Shown here in pieces: positions 18,923 through 27,286 of a stretch of DNA of 64,000 bases (the first letter of the stretch is position 1; every line of letters starts with the position of its first letter). This stretch comes from an uncultured Clostridia bacterium. Its GTDB lineage: Bacteria > Bacillota > Clostridia > TANB77 > UBA1234. The translations under genes and the position numbers were made by a program. The notes under the pieces were generated by a model that saw nothing but the letters and a program-made list of their open reading frames with translations, was not told the DNA's origin and ran no database searches. The stretch spans positions 33,671 through 97,670 of the forward strand of contig CALXZO010000004.1 of NCBI GenBank assembly GCA_944393265.1, read 5' to 3'.

Positions 18923-20775
18923 TTCTTGATTCTCCCTTTTCATTATTTTCTTGTTCAAATTTTCTTTCTTCATTTTCTTTTTCCTCCCTTAAATAACTTT
19001 CTATTTGATAACTTGTTAAGACAATATATTTATTTTCTATTTCTACTTGTCCTATCTCATCTTTTGTTTTTCTTTCTCTTATAACTTCAATATTTGTTAT
19101 AGATTCATTTACTTTTCCGTGTTCATATATATCTGCTTTGCCATCTGCTGATAACTCCAAGTTTGGATGTTTTAATATGTCATACTTCAAGTCTTTTATG
19201 GCTCGTTCTCCTCTTATAAATAGTAATGCATAATTATTATCTAAAAGTCTTACTTCATCTGGTGTAAGTAATTCTCTACCTGCTTGTTGATAATTTGTAG
19301 AGTAACTTCCAGAGTGTCCTGTACTTTTACCAAAAGTATTTGTATCAATAGTCTCTTTTCCTAATAGTTCAGATACATATTTATGTGTTGATTGTTCATT
19401 GCCTCCAAGATATAAAAATGTATCACAATTACCGAACTATACTCTCCCATTGTTTTTCAAACAAAGCTTTTAATTGTGCTAGATTTTGTAAGATAATAGA
19501 AACACTTACATTTCTCGAACGCATAACAGATAATATTTTCTCAAAATCATCTGGTAAGCTTACATTGGCAAACTCATCTAAAAGGAAATGTACGTGTACA
19601 GGCAAACTCCCTTTATACTTATGGTCTGCTGTGTAAAACAACTGTTGAAATAGCTGTGTATAAAGTATGCTTACAAGAAAATTAAAAGATGTATCATTAT
19701 CTGGTATTAAAGCAAACAATGCTACTTTCTTTTCTCCTATGGTGTCTAATTGCATTTCATCTATTCTTGTCATTTTTGCAAGATCAACAAGATTAAATTT
19801 TTCTAACCTTGAAGATAATGTTATTTGAATCGACTTTAATGTTTTAGCAGAACCACTACGATAATCTCTATAATACTTTAATGCAATATGATTAGTATCT
19901 TTTAATTCTAATCTTTCAAATAGTCTATCTAATGGACTTTTATAGTCATCATTATCTTCTTTTACTTCTCCAGCTCTTAACATTTCAAGTACCATTTCAA
20001 AGTTTTGCTCATCATCTGGAGCTTCATATTTTAAATATAATACTAATGCCATTAAAAGCATACTTGCTGCAGTATCCCAGAAAGGATCGTTACTCTGTGT
20101 TCCTTTTGGAGTTGTTGATTTAAAAAGATTTGTAACGAGTTTTTGAACATCGTTATCAGTCTTTAAATATACAAATGGATTATAACAATGTCCTTTCTGC
20201 ATATTTATTAAATCTAACACCTTAATCTCATAACCTTTATTAAGTAGTAAATTTCCTGTATCTCTTAAAATCTCGCCTTTGGGATCTAGGGTTATAAATG
20301 ATGTATTACATTGCATTATATTTGGCTTACAATAAAATCTTGTTTTACCTGCACCGCTTCCACCACACACTAAAACATTTAGATTTCTTCTATGCTTCTT
20401 ACCATTAAGTCCTAGCATAACATTTTGTGTTAAAAGTTTATTTGCTGATATTGGCTTTTGCATATATTTAGCATTTACCTGTTTTGAATTTCCCCATTTT
20501 CCACTTCCATATTCTTCGTTTCTTCTGTAATTCTTTCTTGTGCTTACATACATTCCTAATGAAATTCCATATATAATTAAAAAAATAAGAATAGTTCTTA
20601 TACAATCCTTACACCAGATTATATTAAATGGGTTATTCATTACATCTCCAAAATTAGCAATAATATTAGGAATTCCACCATCTATATATGGAGCAACCAG
20701 TAAAGCAATCCATATAACAAATATCGATGCTATTAAGTATAAAATATATTCAGTATTTGAATTATTATTATTCAT
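18906..20775 (-). CDS. virD4: VirD4-like coupling protein, with CGG +1 frameshift
   Basis: Two N-terminal membrane segments precede the ATPase. Walker A is CGGSGAGKTRFYCKPN near residue 135 and Walker B is HFLLDEFANV near 410. The restored protein is about 622 residues and includes LGGNEQSTHKYVSELLG and RELLTPDEVRLLDNNYALLF, both typical. The frame breaks at CGG 19432-19434 (QWESIV|R, stop); skipping C gives SIVGNCDTFLYLGG. The start is ATG at 20775 behind AGGAGG. The protein links the relaxase-DNA complex to the channel. Confidence 0.9.
19432..19434 (-). other. CGG +1 frameshift site 5
   Basis: Codons GTT-CGG-T. Skip C and read GGT: Gly448 in IVGNCDTFLYLGG. Plain reading hits a stop in the next codon. 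Confidence 0.92.
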
Positions 20776-20785
20776 CAAAAACCTC

Positions 20786-21688
20786 CTATCTTACTTGTTC
20801 TTTAGATTTTGAATTCCTTTCTCTATCAATAGCACTATACATTCTATCAACAGTTGTAATATAAGTATCCTTTATTTTCTCAAGCTCGGCTTTTATCTCT
20901 TTTGAAGTTTCAGGCAAGTAGTTAGGTAGTTCAGCAAATTTATCTTTTGGAAAATCTATATTAAATTTCTTGCAAAACATATATGAAACACAAGTTGATT
21001 TAAATTTCCTTTTCTCATTTTCAGTTTTATCAATACCATCTTCATTTACTTTAAAATCAATTTTTGCTATTTCCATAACTAAATCTTGTATTTTAGAATC
21101 TGCGTCTTGCCCTCTAACAATTTGCATTATATTTTGATCTGAATTATAAAGTGCTAATCTATTATTATCTATACTATCAACAACATCAACCTTAAATTTT
21201 GAACTATTTAATAACGATTTAATTATTGTTTGTTTATCTGGCAAATCTTTTATTTCTAATGCAGGTGCATTTGTACTAGATACATCATATAACCTTTTAG
21301 CATTATAAAATGTGCCATAAGTTCCATCTTCTTTAGTTGTAATTTCTTTCTTGATTATTATTACTTTTTCTTCTGGTTTTGAAACTTCATATCCATCATT
21401 CTTCCACTTTGAATATTCCCTTAAATATGTAGCACTTGGCATTTGATTAAGTATTAGCAAAGCATTACTTGCAGAATACATTTCAAACTTTGTCTGCACA
21501 TCTAGATAATCTATAAAATCTTTCATATTCTTTCCTACTTTTATAGCCATTTCATCACTTGTTTTATTTGCCCACTCTTTCTCTTTTCGTGCAACTTCTT
21601 TCCAACTAGGTTTGTAATCTTTTTTATTACCACCATAATTATTTTTATATCCATCTCTATTTTTAAAAGTCTTATCTTGTATGCTCAT
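20786..21688 (-). CDS. ArdC/LtrC-like N-terminal domain protein
   Basis: ATG 21688 follows AAGGAGG, inside a longer open frame. 300 residues. Residues ~17-130 (SWKEVARKEKEWANKT, SASNALLILNQMPSATYLRE, WKNDGYEV) match the ArdC-like single-strand DNA-binding domain of conjugative elements. The remainder resembles the inactive protease-like C-terminal part of these proteins, without a visible HExxH. It lies between PcfB and VirD4 genes and probably protects or handles incoming DNA. Confidence 0.7.
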   Translation of the reverse strand: MSIQDKTFKNRDGYKNNYGGNKKDYKPSWKEVARKEKEWANKTSDEMAIKVGKNMKDFIDYLDVQTKFEMYSASNALLILNQMPSATYLREYSKWKNDGYEVSKPEEKVIIIKKEITTKEDGTYGTFYNAKRLYDVSSTNAPALEIKDLPDKQTIIKSLLNSSKFKVDVVDSIDNNRLALYNSDQNIMQIVRGQDADSKIQDLVMEIAKIDFKVNEDGIDKTENEKRKFKSTCVSYMFCKKFNIDFPKDKFAELPNYLPETSKEIKAELEKIKDTYITTVDRMYSAIDRERNSKSKEQVR

Positions 21689-22463
21689 TCTTTGTACCTC
21701 CTTGTTTATTTTTCTGTTTCTTATGTTTCTTTTTTGCTTTTTTATCATTTTGCTTTTCTTTTGTTCTTTCACTTACTTTTTGTTTCATCTCATTTTTTAT
21801 TTCATTTAGTTGTTCTCTAACAGATTTCTTATTGTCTCCTTTTTGTATTGCGTCTTCTTTGTTCTCTAAAGAATGCTCTAACTGAACTTCTGCCTTCAAT
21901 AAAAAATTTTCTGATACACCGTCTTTAACCTCATCTTCATTTACTTTAGTTTCTCCCATTATATCTGCCATCTTATCGTCATCTATAAGTAAAGTATTTT
22001 CTTCTTGCGTTTCGTTTTCTGTTTTATTAACTACTTCTTTATCTTTCTCCTTAATAGATTCTGTACGAAGTTTCGCAGTGTCAGTTATAGATAAATCAAA
22101 TCTTTGTACAATACGATTAACTCTTGGAGCATCATCGCCTCGTACCATAATATCAACAATAGCATCATCTGATTTATTTGTCTTATCCATTAAAGTACAA
22201 TAATAAATTCCATAATTCTTTGCTTCCTCAACAAACTTGTCTAGGTCTTTTCTTTGAACAGTAAATATTCTAATATCCTTACAATTTTTCAGCATATTTG
22301 CAAGATTAGTTTTACCAATGCTATTTTGCTTATTATCTTTGGATATTGCATAAAGCATTGTAAGAGTTTCCTTAATTAAACTACCAGTAATTCTTACAAC
22401 AAACTCTGTTCCCTCGATAACAATTCTAAAAGTTTGTTCAGCAGCATCACCTGTTGTGTTCAT
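21672..22463 (-). CDS. pcfB: PcfB-family (DUF3801) mobilisation protein
   Basis: 263 residues. The N-terminal ~130 residues are typical PcfB (VRITGSLIKETLTMLYAISK, IFTVQRKDLDKFVEEAKNYG, YYCTLMDKT). The rest is a charged low-complexity tail rich in Lys and Glu. In Gram-positive conjugation PcfB-type proteins help deliver the relaxase to the coupling protein. It overlaps the relaxase gene by 17 bp, so the two are coupled. Confidence 0.85.
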   Translation of the reverse strand: MNTTGDAAEQTFRIVIEGTEFVVRITGSLIKETLTMLYAISKDNKQNSIGKTNLANMLKNCKDIRIFTVQRKDLDKFVEEAKNYGIYYCTLMDKTNKSDDAIVDIMVRGDDAPRVNRIVQRFDLSITDTAKLRTESIKEKDKEVVNKTENETQEENTLLIDDDKMADIMGETKVNEDEVKDGVSENFLLKAEVQLEHSLENKEDAIQKGDNKKSVREQLNEIKNEMKQKVSERTKEKQNDKKAKKKHKKQKNKQGGTKNEHTR

Positions 22464-23847
22464 CTATAAATCTCTCCTTTCTGTTTTCTTTTTCATCTTC
22501 TTTTGTTTTTAATTCTTCTTTAATCTTTGGTATTCGTTCTTCAATACTTTTACACATTTCCACCTCCTTTTTTAATAGATTTGTTTTAAATCTAATTTCG
22601 CTTTTAGTCATAGATGTCTTACCATTTCGCAAAGCTTTCATATAATCTAAATCTAGGTTTTCAAGTTCTAATTCTAATGCTTGTTTATATAAAAAAAGTT
22701 CCTCACTAGTATGAATCTTTTTACTAGAAAGGAACGTTGCTTCTTGTGAATATTTGTCCATTTGTTCAATAGCTTTTCTCTTTTCTTCTGTCATTGGAAT
22801 TTTACTTTCATATCGTTTATATCTATTTAACTTATATCTATAAAATAGATAAAGTCTATATAAACTTGTTCTATAGTTCTTATCTACCTTTGATAGATTT
22901 TTAAACTTATGTTTTGAATAATATCTTTTAGGATTATATACATCATGGAAAGGTACTCTGGTTTCATTTTCTTCTAAAATTCTTTTACCAATTCTATAAA
23001 TTGTATATTCATCTCCAAAGGCTCTTTCAATTCTTATATTTCGTTTGTATCCATCTCGGCAAACACTTAATTTGTTTGCTCGATAGGTTAATGTGTAACC
23101 CATTTTATTTAAGATTTCTTCAAAATCTTCATAAGAATATGCTTGTCTTATTGCAGTATCAATATCTGCTTTTGTTGTTTTATAATATGGTGTATTTTGA
23201 TATTTCTTTTGGAATTTTTCGTAATCTATCTTTGTACCTTTAGTTATCTTTTCCCTAATTACACTCAAATTATATTCCCTGCATAATTCATCAGACACTT
23301 GCCTTATTAAAGCATATTTTGTGTTGTTCATATAGTTCTTCCTACCATCTTCGAAAGAAACAGAATTCGCAATAAAATGATTATGATAGCATCTCGTATT
23401 TAAGTGTGTGCTTACAATAACTTCAAATCTATCTCCCCATATTTCGTTTGCTAACTCAACACCAATTTTATGTGCTATTTCTGGAGTTACTTCGTTTTCT
23501 TTGAATGATTGAACTAAATGTAAAGCTAATATTCCTCCAGTCTTTCCAAACTGTTTTTTTGTTATTTTCATTTCTTCTTTTGCAGTTTCTTTTAAACAAT
23601 TTATTGCAGTAACAAAATGCTGTTCTTCTGTTTTCTCTGGATTAGTTGCATAATCAAAAGAAACATCAAAATCATTATAAATATTTGGTGTTTCCTCATT
23701 ATAATATGAATCATATTTCTGTAAAAATTCTTCTTCATCTTGCTCTGATTTATTATAGTTTGGATTCAATGTTTTTTCTTCATTAGTTGTGTAATCTATT
23801 GCATCATTTACTCGACATTTAACTGCCCATATTTTTGTTATTGCCAT
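22447..23847 (-). CDS. MobP-type relaxase/mobilisation nuclease
   Basis: 466 residues. The N-terminal relaxase domain has the histidine triad: FVTAINCLKE, GKTGGILALHLVQSF and the metal-binding NTRCYHNHFIANS near residue 155. A candidate catalytic Tyr lies in the first 45 residues (DAIDYTT or YDSYY). The C-terminal third is a long basic coiled region. It would nick at oriT and pilot the strand. The gene follows mobC with a short overlap, and oriT is expected just upstream of mobC. Confidence 0.88.
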   Translation of the reverse strand: MAITKIWAVKCRVNDAIDYTTNEEKTLNPNYNKSEQDEEEFLQKYDSYYNEETPNIYNDFDVSFDYATNPEKTEEQHFVTAINCLKETAKEEMKITKKQFGKTGGILALHLVQSFKENEVTPEIAHKIGVELANEIWGDRFEVIVSTHLNTRCYHNHFIANSVSFEDGRKNYMNNTKYALIRQVSDELCREYNLSVIREKITKGTKIDYEKFQKKYQNTPYYKTTKADIDTAIRQAYSYEDFEEILNKMGYTLTYRANKLSVCRDGYKRNIRIERAFGDEYTIYRIGKRILEENETRVPFHDVYNPKRYYSKHKFKNLSKVDKNYRTSLYRLYLFYRYKLNRYKRYESKIPMTEEKRKAIEQMDKYSQEATFLSSKKIHTSEELFLYKQALELELENLDLDYMKALRNGKTSMTKSEIRFKTNLLKKEVEMCKSIEERIPKIKEELKTKEDEKENRKERFIDEHNR

Positions 23848-24172
23848 TTCGGTTTTCTCCTAAAATATATTTTCTTTTTAATTCGAGAACTAGTTCTCCT
23901 ATCATTCCAATTTGTTTGTTATATCGTTTCTCATCTATGAATCCAAGACTATGTGCTTTCGTTGTTAATTGGTTAAGATTATTATTCAAAAATCTTAATT
24001 CTTTTAGCACATCATAAAACTCCAATGGTGGCTTTTCCTTTGGAGCATATCCTAGTGCAACTTCTCTAATATATGTGGATCTTTTTCTATATGTTTTTAA
24101 TGCTCGTCTATCTATCTGCTCAAGTTCTTCATTACTAAATTTTACACTTATCACATTTACCTTTTTACTCAT
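23819..24172 (-). CDS. mobC: MobC-like relaxosome protein
   Basis: ATG at 24172 follows AAAGGAG; a longer TTG start is rejected. 117 residues with a ribbon-helix-helix N-terminus (VNVISVKFSNEELEQIDRRA, STYIREVALG) and the MobC segment LKELRFLNNNLNQLTTKAHSLG. It binds oriT and assists the relaxase, whose gene it overlaps. Confidence 0.87.
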   Translation of the reverse strand: MSKKVNVISVKFSNEELEQIDRRALKTYRKRSTYIREVALGYAPKEKPPLEFYDVLKELRFLNNNLNQLTTKAHSLGFIDEKRYNKQIGMIGELVLELKRKYILGENRNGNNKNMGS

Positions 24173-24268
24173 ACTTTCTCCTTTCAAATTTTATGGGGAT
24201 TGGGGCTATGCCCCATATTTCTCGAAAATGTAGTATTACATTTTCTATGCTTGCTATGTAACAAAAAT
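24173..24268. other. Candidate oriT region with two inverted repeats
   Basis: Directly upstream of mobC, in the gap before a terminator. It contains GGGGC-TAT-GCCCC (24202-24214) and AAAATGTA-GTAT-TACATTTT (24225-24244). GC-rich palindromes next to mobC are the usual setting of an oriT. The nick site cannot be assigned by eye. Confidence 0.5.
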
Positions 24269-24304
24269 AGAGCATCAGTTTATTTTGTAAACTTTGCTCT
24301 TTTT
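24269..24304 (-). terminator. Intrinsic terminator after the primase gene
   Basis: Stem AGAGCA-(TCA)-GTTTA pairing with TAAAC-(TT)-TGCTCT; flanked by T-rich runs on both sides, so it may work in both directions. Confidence 0.65.
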
Positions 24305-24331
24305 AAAGTTTAATTATTTTTTCTTTAAAAT

Positions 24332-25328
24332 TCATCTTGCATAGCTACGAGATTTCTTATTTTTTAATTCCATTTGATGAACTAAATAATCATTAACATC
24401 CTTGCCATAACTTGACGGTCTATCTAACACTTCATAATCTTTTTTTAGTAAAAATTCTAATGCCTTTGTAGCATTTCTTCCTGCTATATCATTGTCCAAG
24501 TGAAGTATAATTGTACGAATATTTTTATTTGTTTCCAAATACTTTTTTAGAACAACTGGTACTTTGCTTTCTTCTATTTTGTTTGCAGTTTGGTACACTC
24601 CAGATAAAGAAATCAAGTTGAATTTTCTAAAATCCATACCTCTATTTTTAATCAAAGTTGCAAATGATAATAAGTCAACTGCTGATTCAAAAATATGAAC
24701 TGTGGTGGAACTTTCTTGACTTAACAATCTAAAAGAATATTCCTTACTACTGCCTTTTAAATCGTACATAACCCTACTCGGATTTGTTGCTCTTGCACAT
24801 CCAAATTTTACTTTATTATTCTCGTCATATCCAAGAAAAATAACGTTATGATGTTCTAAATCTTCATACATAAAATTGTTATTTAAGCAATAATTTATTA
24901 TCTCTTTATCTATATATCTTGAGCTTAAATATGCAAATACTCTTTTACTCTCTGGATTCTTTTGTGGAAGAATAATCTTCTTTTCTTCTGCTACTTTTTT
25001 ATATGACTTCACATCAGATTTTGGTATTGTTGTCTTATAATTACCTGCATCAATATTCAATTCATACATTAGAGTTTCAACTGCCGTTTTAAAATTAGAG
25101 TTATCTCTTACGCAAACAAAATCTATTACATTTCTACCACCTACACCGTCTAGAAAACCAATTCCACATACCATTACTTATCTTTAAACTATCGTGAGTT
25201 TTAGTGCAATATCTGTCGTTTCCCTCATACACAAGTTCACTTGGATTTATTAAATTATAATATGTATAAAGATCCATCTTTTTTAGTTCATCGACAATCT
25301 CTTTTGGTACATATTTAATATTTTTCAT
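24332..25328 (-). CDS. DUF3991/Toprim primase-like protein, with CGG +1 frameshift
   Basis: 331 residues after recoding. The N-terminus resembles the CHC2-like domain of DnaG relatives (DSLKISNGMWNWFSRGVGG, RNVIDFVC). DUF3991 follows (YLSSRYIDKEIINYCL, CARATNPSRVMYDLKGSSK) and then Toprim with the acidic residues in FESAVDLLS and LHLDNDIAGRNA. Plain reading stops at 25134; skipping the C of CGG at 25146-25148 restores FSRGVGGRN. These enzymes prime the complementary strand after transfer. It overlaps the previous gene by 4 bp. Confidence 0.85.
25146..25148 (-). other. CGG +1 frameshift site 6
   Basis: Codons AGA-CGG-T. Skip C and read GGT: Gly61 in SRGVGG, joining the CHC2-like N-terminus to DUF3991. 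Confidence 0.9.
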
Positions 25329-25714
25329 CGGCTTTCCCTTTCATTATTTTTAGTTTTAACAGACTTATTTTCCTGCTCGACATCTTTATCGTCTTTATTA
25401 TAAAATTCATCAGAAAGACGTTTTGTTGCGTTTTCTACTGTATATTCAAATGACTCGTATAAATTGCCATCATAGTCAAGCCATTCATCATAAAACATTG
25501 CTAAAACTTTATCTGTTTTTATTAAAGCTTTTATATCTTTCAGCTCTATATTCATTACATTTAGACAGTCTATTATTTCTTGTCTTGCACTAATTTCATA
25601 AGCTCTATCTATTGCATAATCTACACCTTTCATTCTTATATTTTCTAAATACTCATCTTGTTCTTTTTCTAATTTTTTAACTAATTCTTCTTTCAAACTT
25701 TGTACTGTGTACAT
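25325..25714 (-). CDS. ICE hypothetical protein upstream of primase
   Basis: 129 residues, acidic, mostly helical, no membrane segment or known motif (ends VKTKNNERESR). It starts with MYTVQSLKEELVKKLEKEQD behind GGAGGGAA and overlaps the primase start by 4 bp (ATGA), so the two are coupled. Comparable small genes precede the primase in Tn1549-like elements. Function unknown. Confidence 0.65.
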   Translation of the reverse strand: MYTVQSLKEELVKKLEKEQDEYLENIRMKGVDYAIDRAYEISARQEIIDCLNVMNIELKDIKALIKTDKVLAMFYDEWLDYDGNLYESFEYTVENATKRLSDEFYNKDDKDVEQENKSVKTKNNERESR

Positions 25715-25756
25715 ACTTTTCCCTCCTTATTTTCTTAAATTTTAGAAAACAAAAAA

Positions 25757-25783
25757 GAGTTAGAATTTTAAATTCTAACCCTC
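25757..25783 (-). terminator. Intrinsic terminator of the gene at 25822
   Basis: GTTAGAATTT with its complement; on the minus strand the stem is followed by CTCTTTTTTG. It separates the gene at 25822 from the primase unit. Confidence 0.75.
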
Positions 25784-25821
25784 TCAATATTTTTAAAAAT
25801 TAATTATCTATATTTACAATC

Positions 25822-27192
25822 TTAATAATATTTTTCTAAATCAATAGTCCATTTAGTAGTATTCTTATTTATCCATTCATCACTATGACCTATCTTACTT
25901 ACATCATTTGCCCATAAATCAATATTAATTGTAAATGTATTATCTTCAATGTTATGAACAACAACAAAACCATAATTTTTATATAATTCATAATGACCAC
26001 TATTATGATATTCTACACCCTTATCATTTAATTCCCACGAATAATGATATGACATTATTTTATCGTTACCATGCGTAAATACCCTATTTACATTATAATA
26101 CTCATTCATAACATCCATTGGTAAATAGCTAACTGCTATCTTTATTACTTCATCTAATGTTATGTCATTAAATTCCTCTGATAATCCCAAATTTATTCTT
26201 ATATCTGAAACATAATCTTTTAAACTAGCACCATTGTCAATATATAATAGATATTCTTCTTCTTTTGTATATGCTCCACCTTTTTTATATGTATCAAGTA
26301 TACGAACTTTCTTATTACTTACTTGTGAATAAAAATTCTTTGTTTCTTCGAAACTGTCAAATGCTTTTGGATGATTTTCTAAATTAACAATATTTTTATC
26401 TGTATAAGATTGAATTGTTACATTATTTCCTTTTCCATTTGATTTATTTTCAGATATCGTTGCAAATCCAACAACAAAAACTAAAAATATAAATAAAAGA
26501 CACATTATTGCAAAAAGAAATTGTGTAAAGCAACCCCATTTCTTTTTTTTTGCTTTTGGTTCCTTGTAGGGCATATTAAGAACATCTTGTTTTATTTGAT
26601 TACACAGATTTTTTTGTTCTTCAGTTATATCATTATTAGCTTGTTTATACTCACTAACTATGTCAAGATTTGAATTAAAACCAGTAACAACATAATTTAT
26701 AAATCCAATAGTATATATAATCAAAGAATTATGAACTATAATATTTTTAAAACTTTTACCAGACTGAATTACAAAACTTTCTTGTGTTAATGGTTTAACA
26801 GCTGATATCTTACTTACCGCATATTCAAAGCTATCATCCTTACTTATAAATACAACTCTTTTATTTGTAATAATCAAATCTCCTTCGTGATATTTTCTAA
26901 CATTACCACGAATTGGATTGCCACCAGAACCCCCAGTCCTATATGTTAATCCTTTCGCAAGTCTCACACTCACACCAGAAGATTTGCCTCTATATCCTAA
27001 CACCTGCTCCTTATCCTTAAAAGTAAAAGCTGGAACTACATAAACAACCACTTCATCCGCTTGTGGAAAAAACCCCATATAATTGACAATAGGTACACCT
27101 ACTTGTAATTCATAAGGTGTTATATCTACATATGAATTGTTGTGATTATGCTGACATATTTTTTGTTTTGCTTGTAAAATATCTTCTACCAT
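25822..27192 (-). CDS. Membrane protein with N-terminal PH-like domain
   Basis: 456 residues. Residues ~20-190 include GDLIITNKRVVFISKDDSFEYA and AVKPLTQESFVI, the strand pattern of bacterial PH/GRAM-like domains. A run of positive residues precedes one membrane segment (FLFAIMCLLFIFLVFVVGFA, ~230-250). The C-terminal ~200 residues are extracytoplasmic and end with NHNTTKWTIDLEKYY-like strands. It is transcribed alone between two terminators or gaps. Function unknown; it is probably cargo of the ICE. Confidence 0.6.
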   Translation of the reverse strand: MVEDILQAKQKICQHNHNNSYVDITPYELQVGVPIVNYMGFFPQADEVVVYVVPAFTFKDKEQVLGYRGKSSGVSVRLAKGLTYRTGGSGGNPIRGNVRKYHEGDLIITNKRVVFISKDDSFEYAVSKISAVKPLTQESFVIQSGKSFKNIIVHNSLIIYTIGFINYVVTGFNSNLDIVSEYKQANNDITEEQKNLCNQIKQDVLNMPYKEPKAKKKKWGCFTQFLFAIMCLLFIFLVFVVGFATISENKSNGKGNNVTIQSYTDKNIVNLENHPKAFDSFEETKNFYSQVSNKKVRILDTYKKGGAYTKEEEYLLYIDNGASLKDYVSDIRINLGLSEEFNDITLDEVIKIAVSYLPMDVMNEYYNVNRVFTHGNDKIMSYHYSWELNDKGVEYHNSGHYELYKNYGFVVVHNIEDNTFTINIDLWANDVSKIGHSDEWINKNTTKWTIDLEKYY

Positions 27193-27286
27193 AATTCATT
27201 CACCTTTCTGTATCTTATACTAACTCTTGCACAATTTATAATTTAATACCAAAGAAAATAAGATCTTAATATATAAACTTTTCTGA

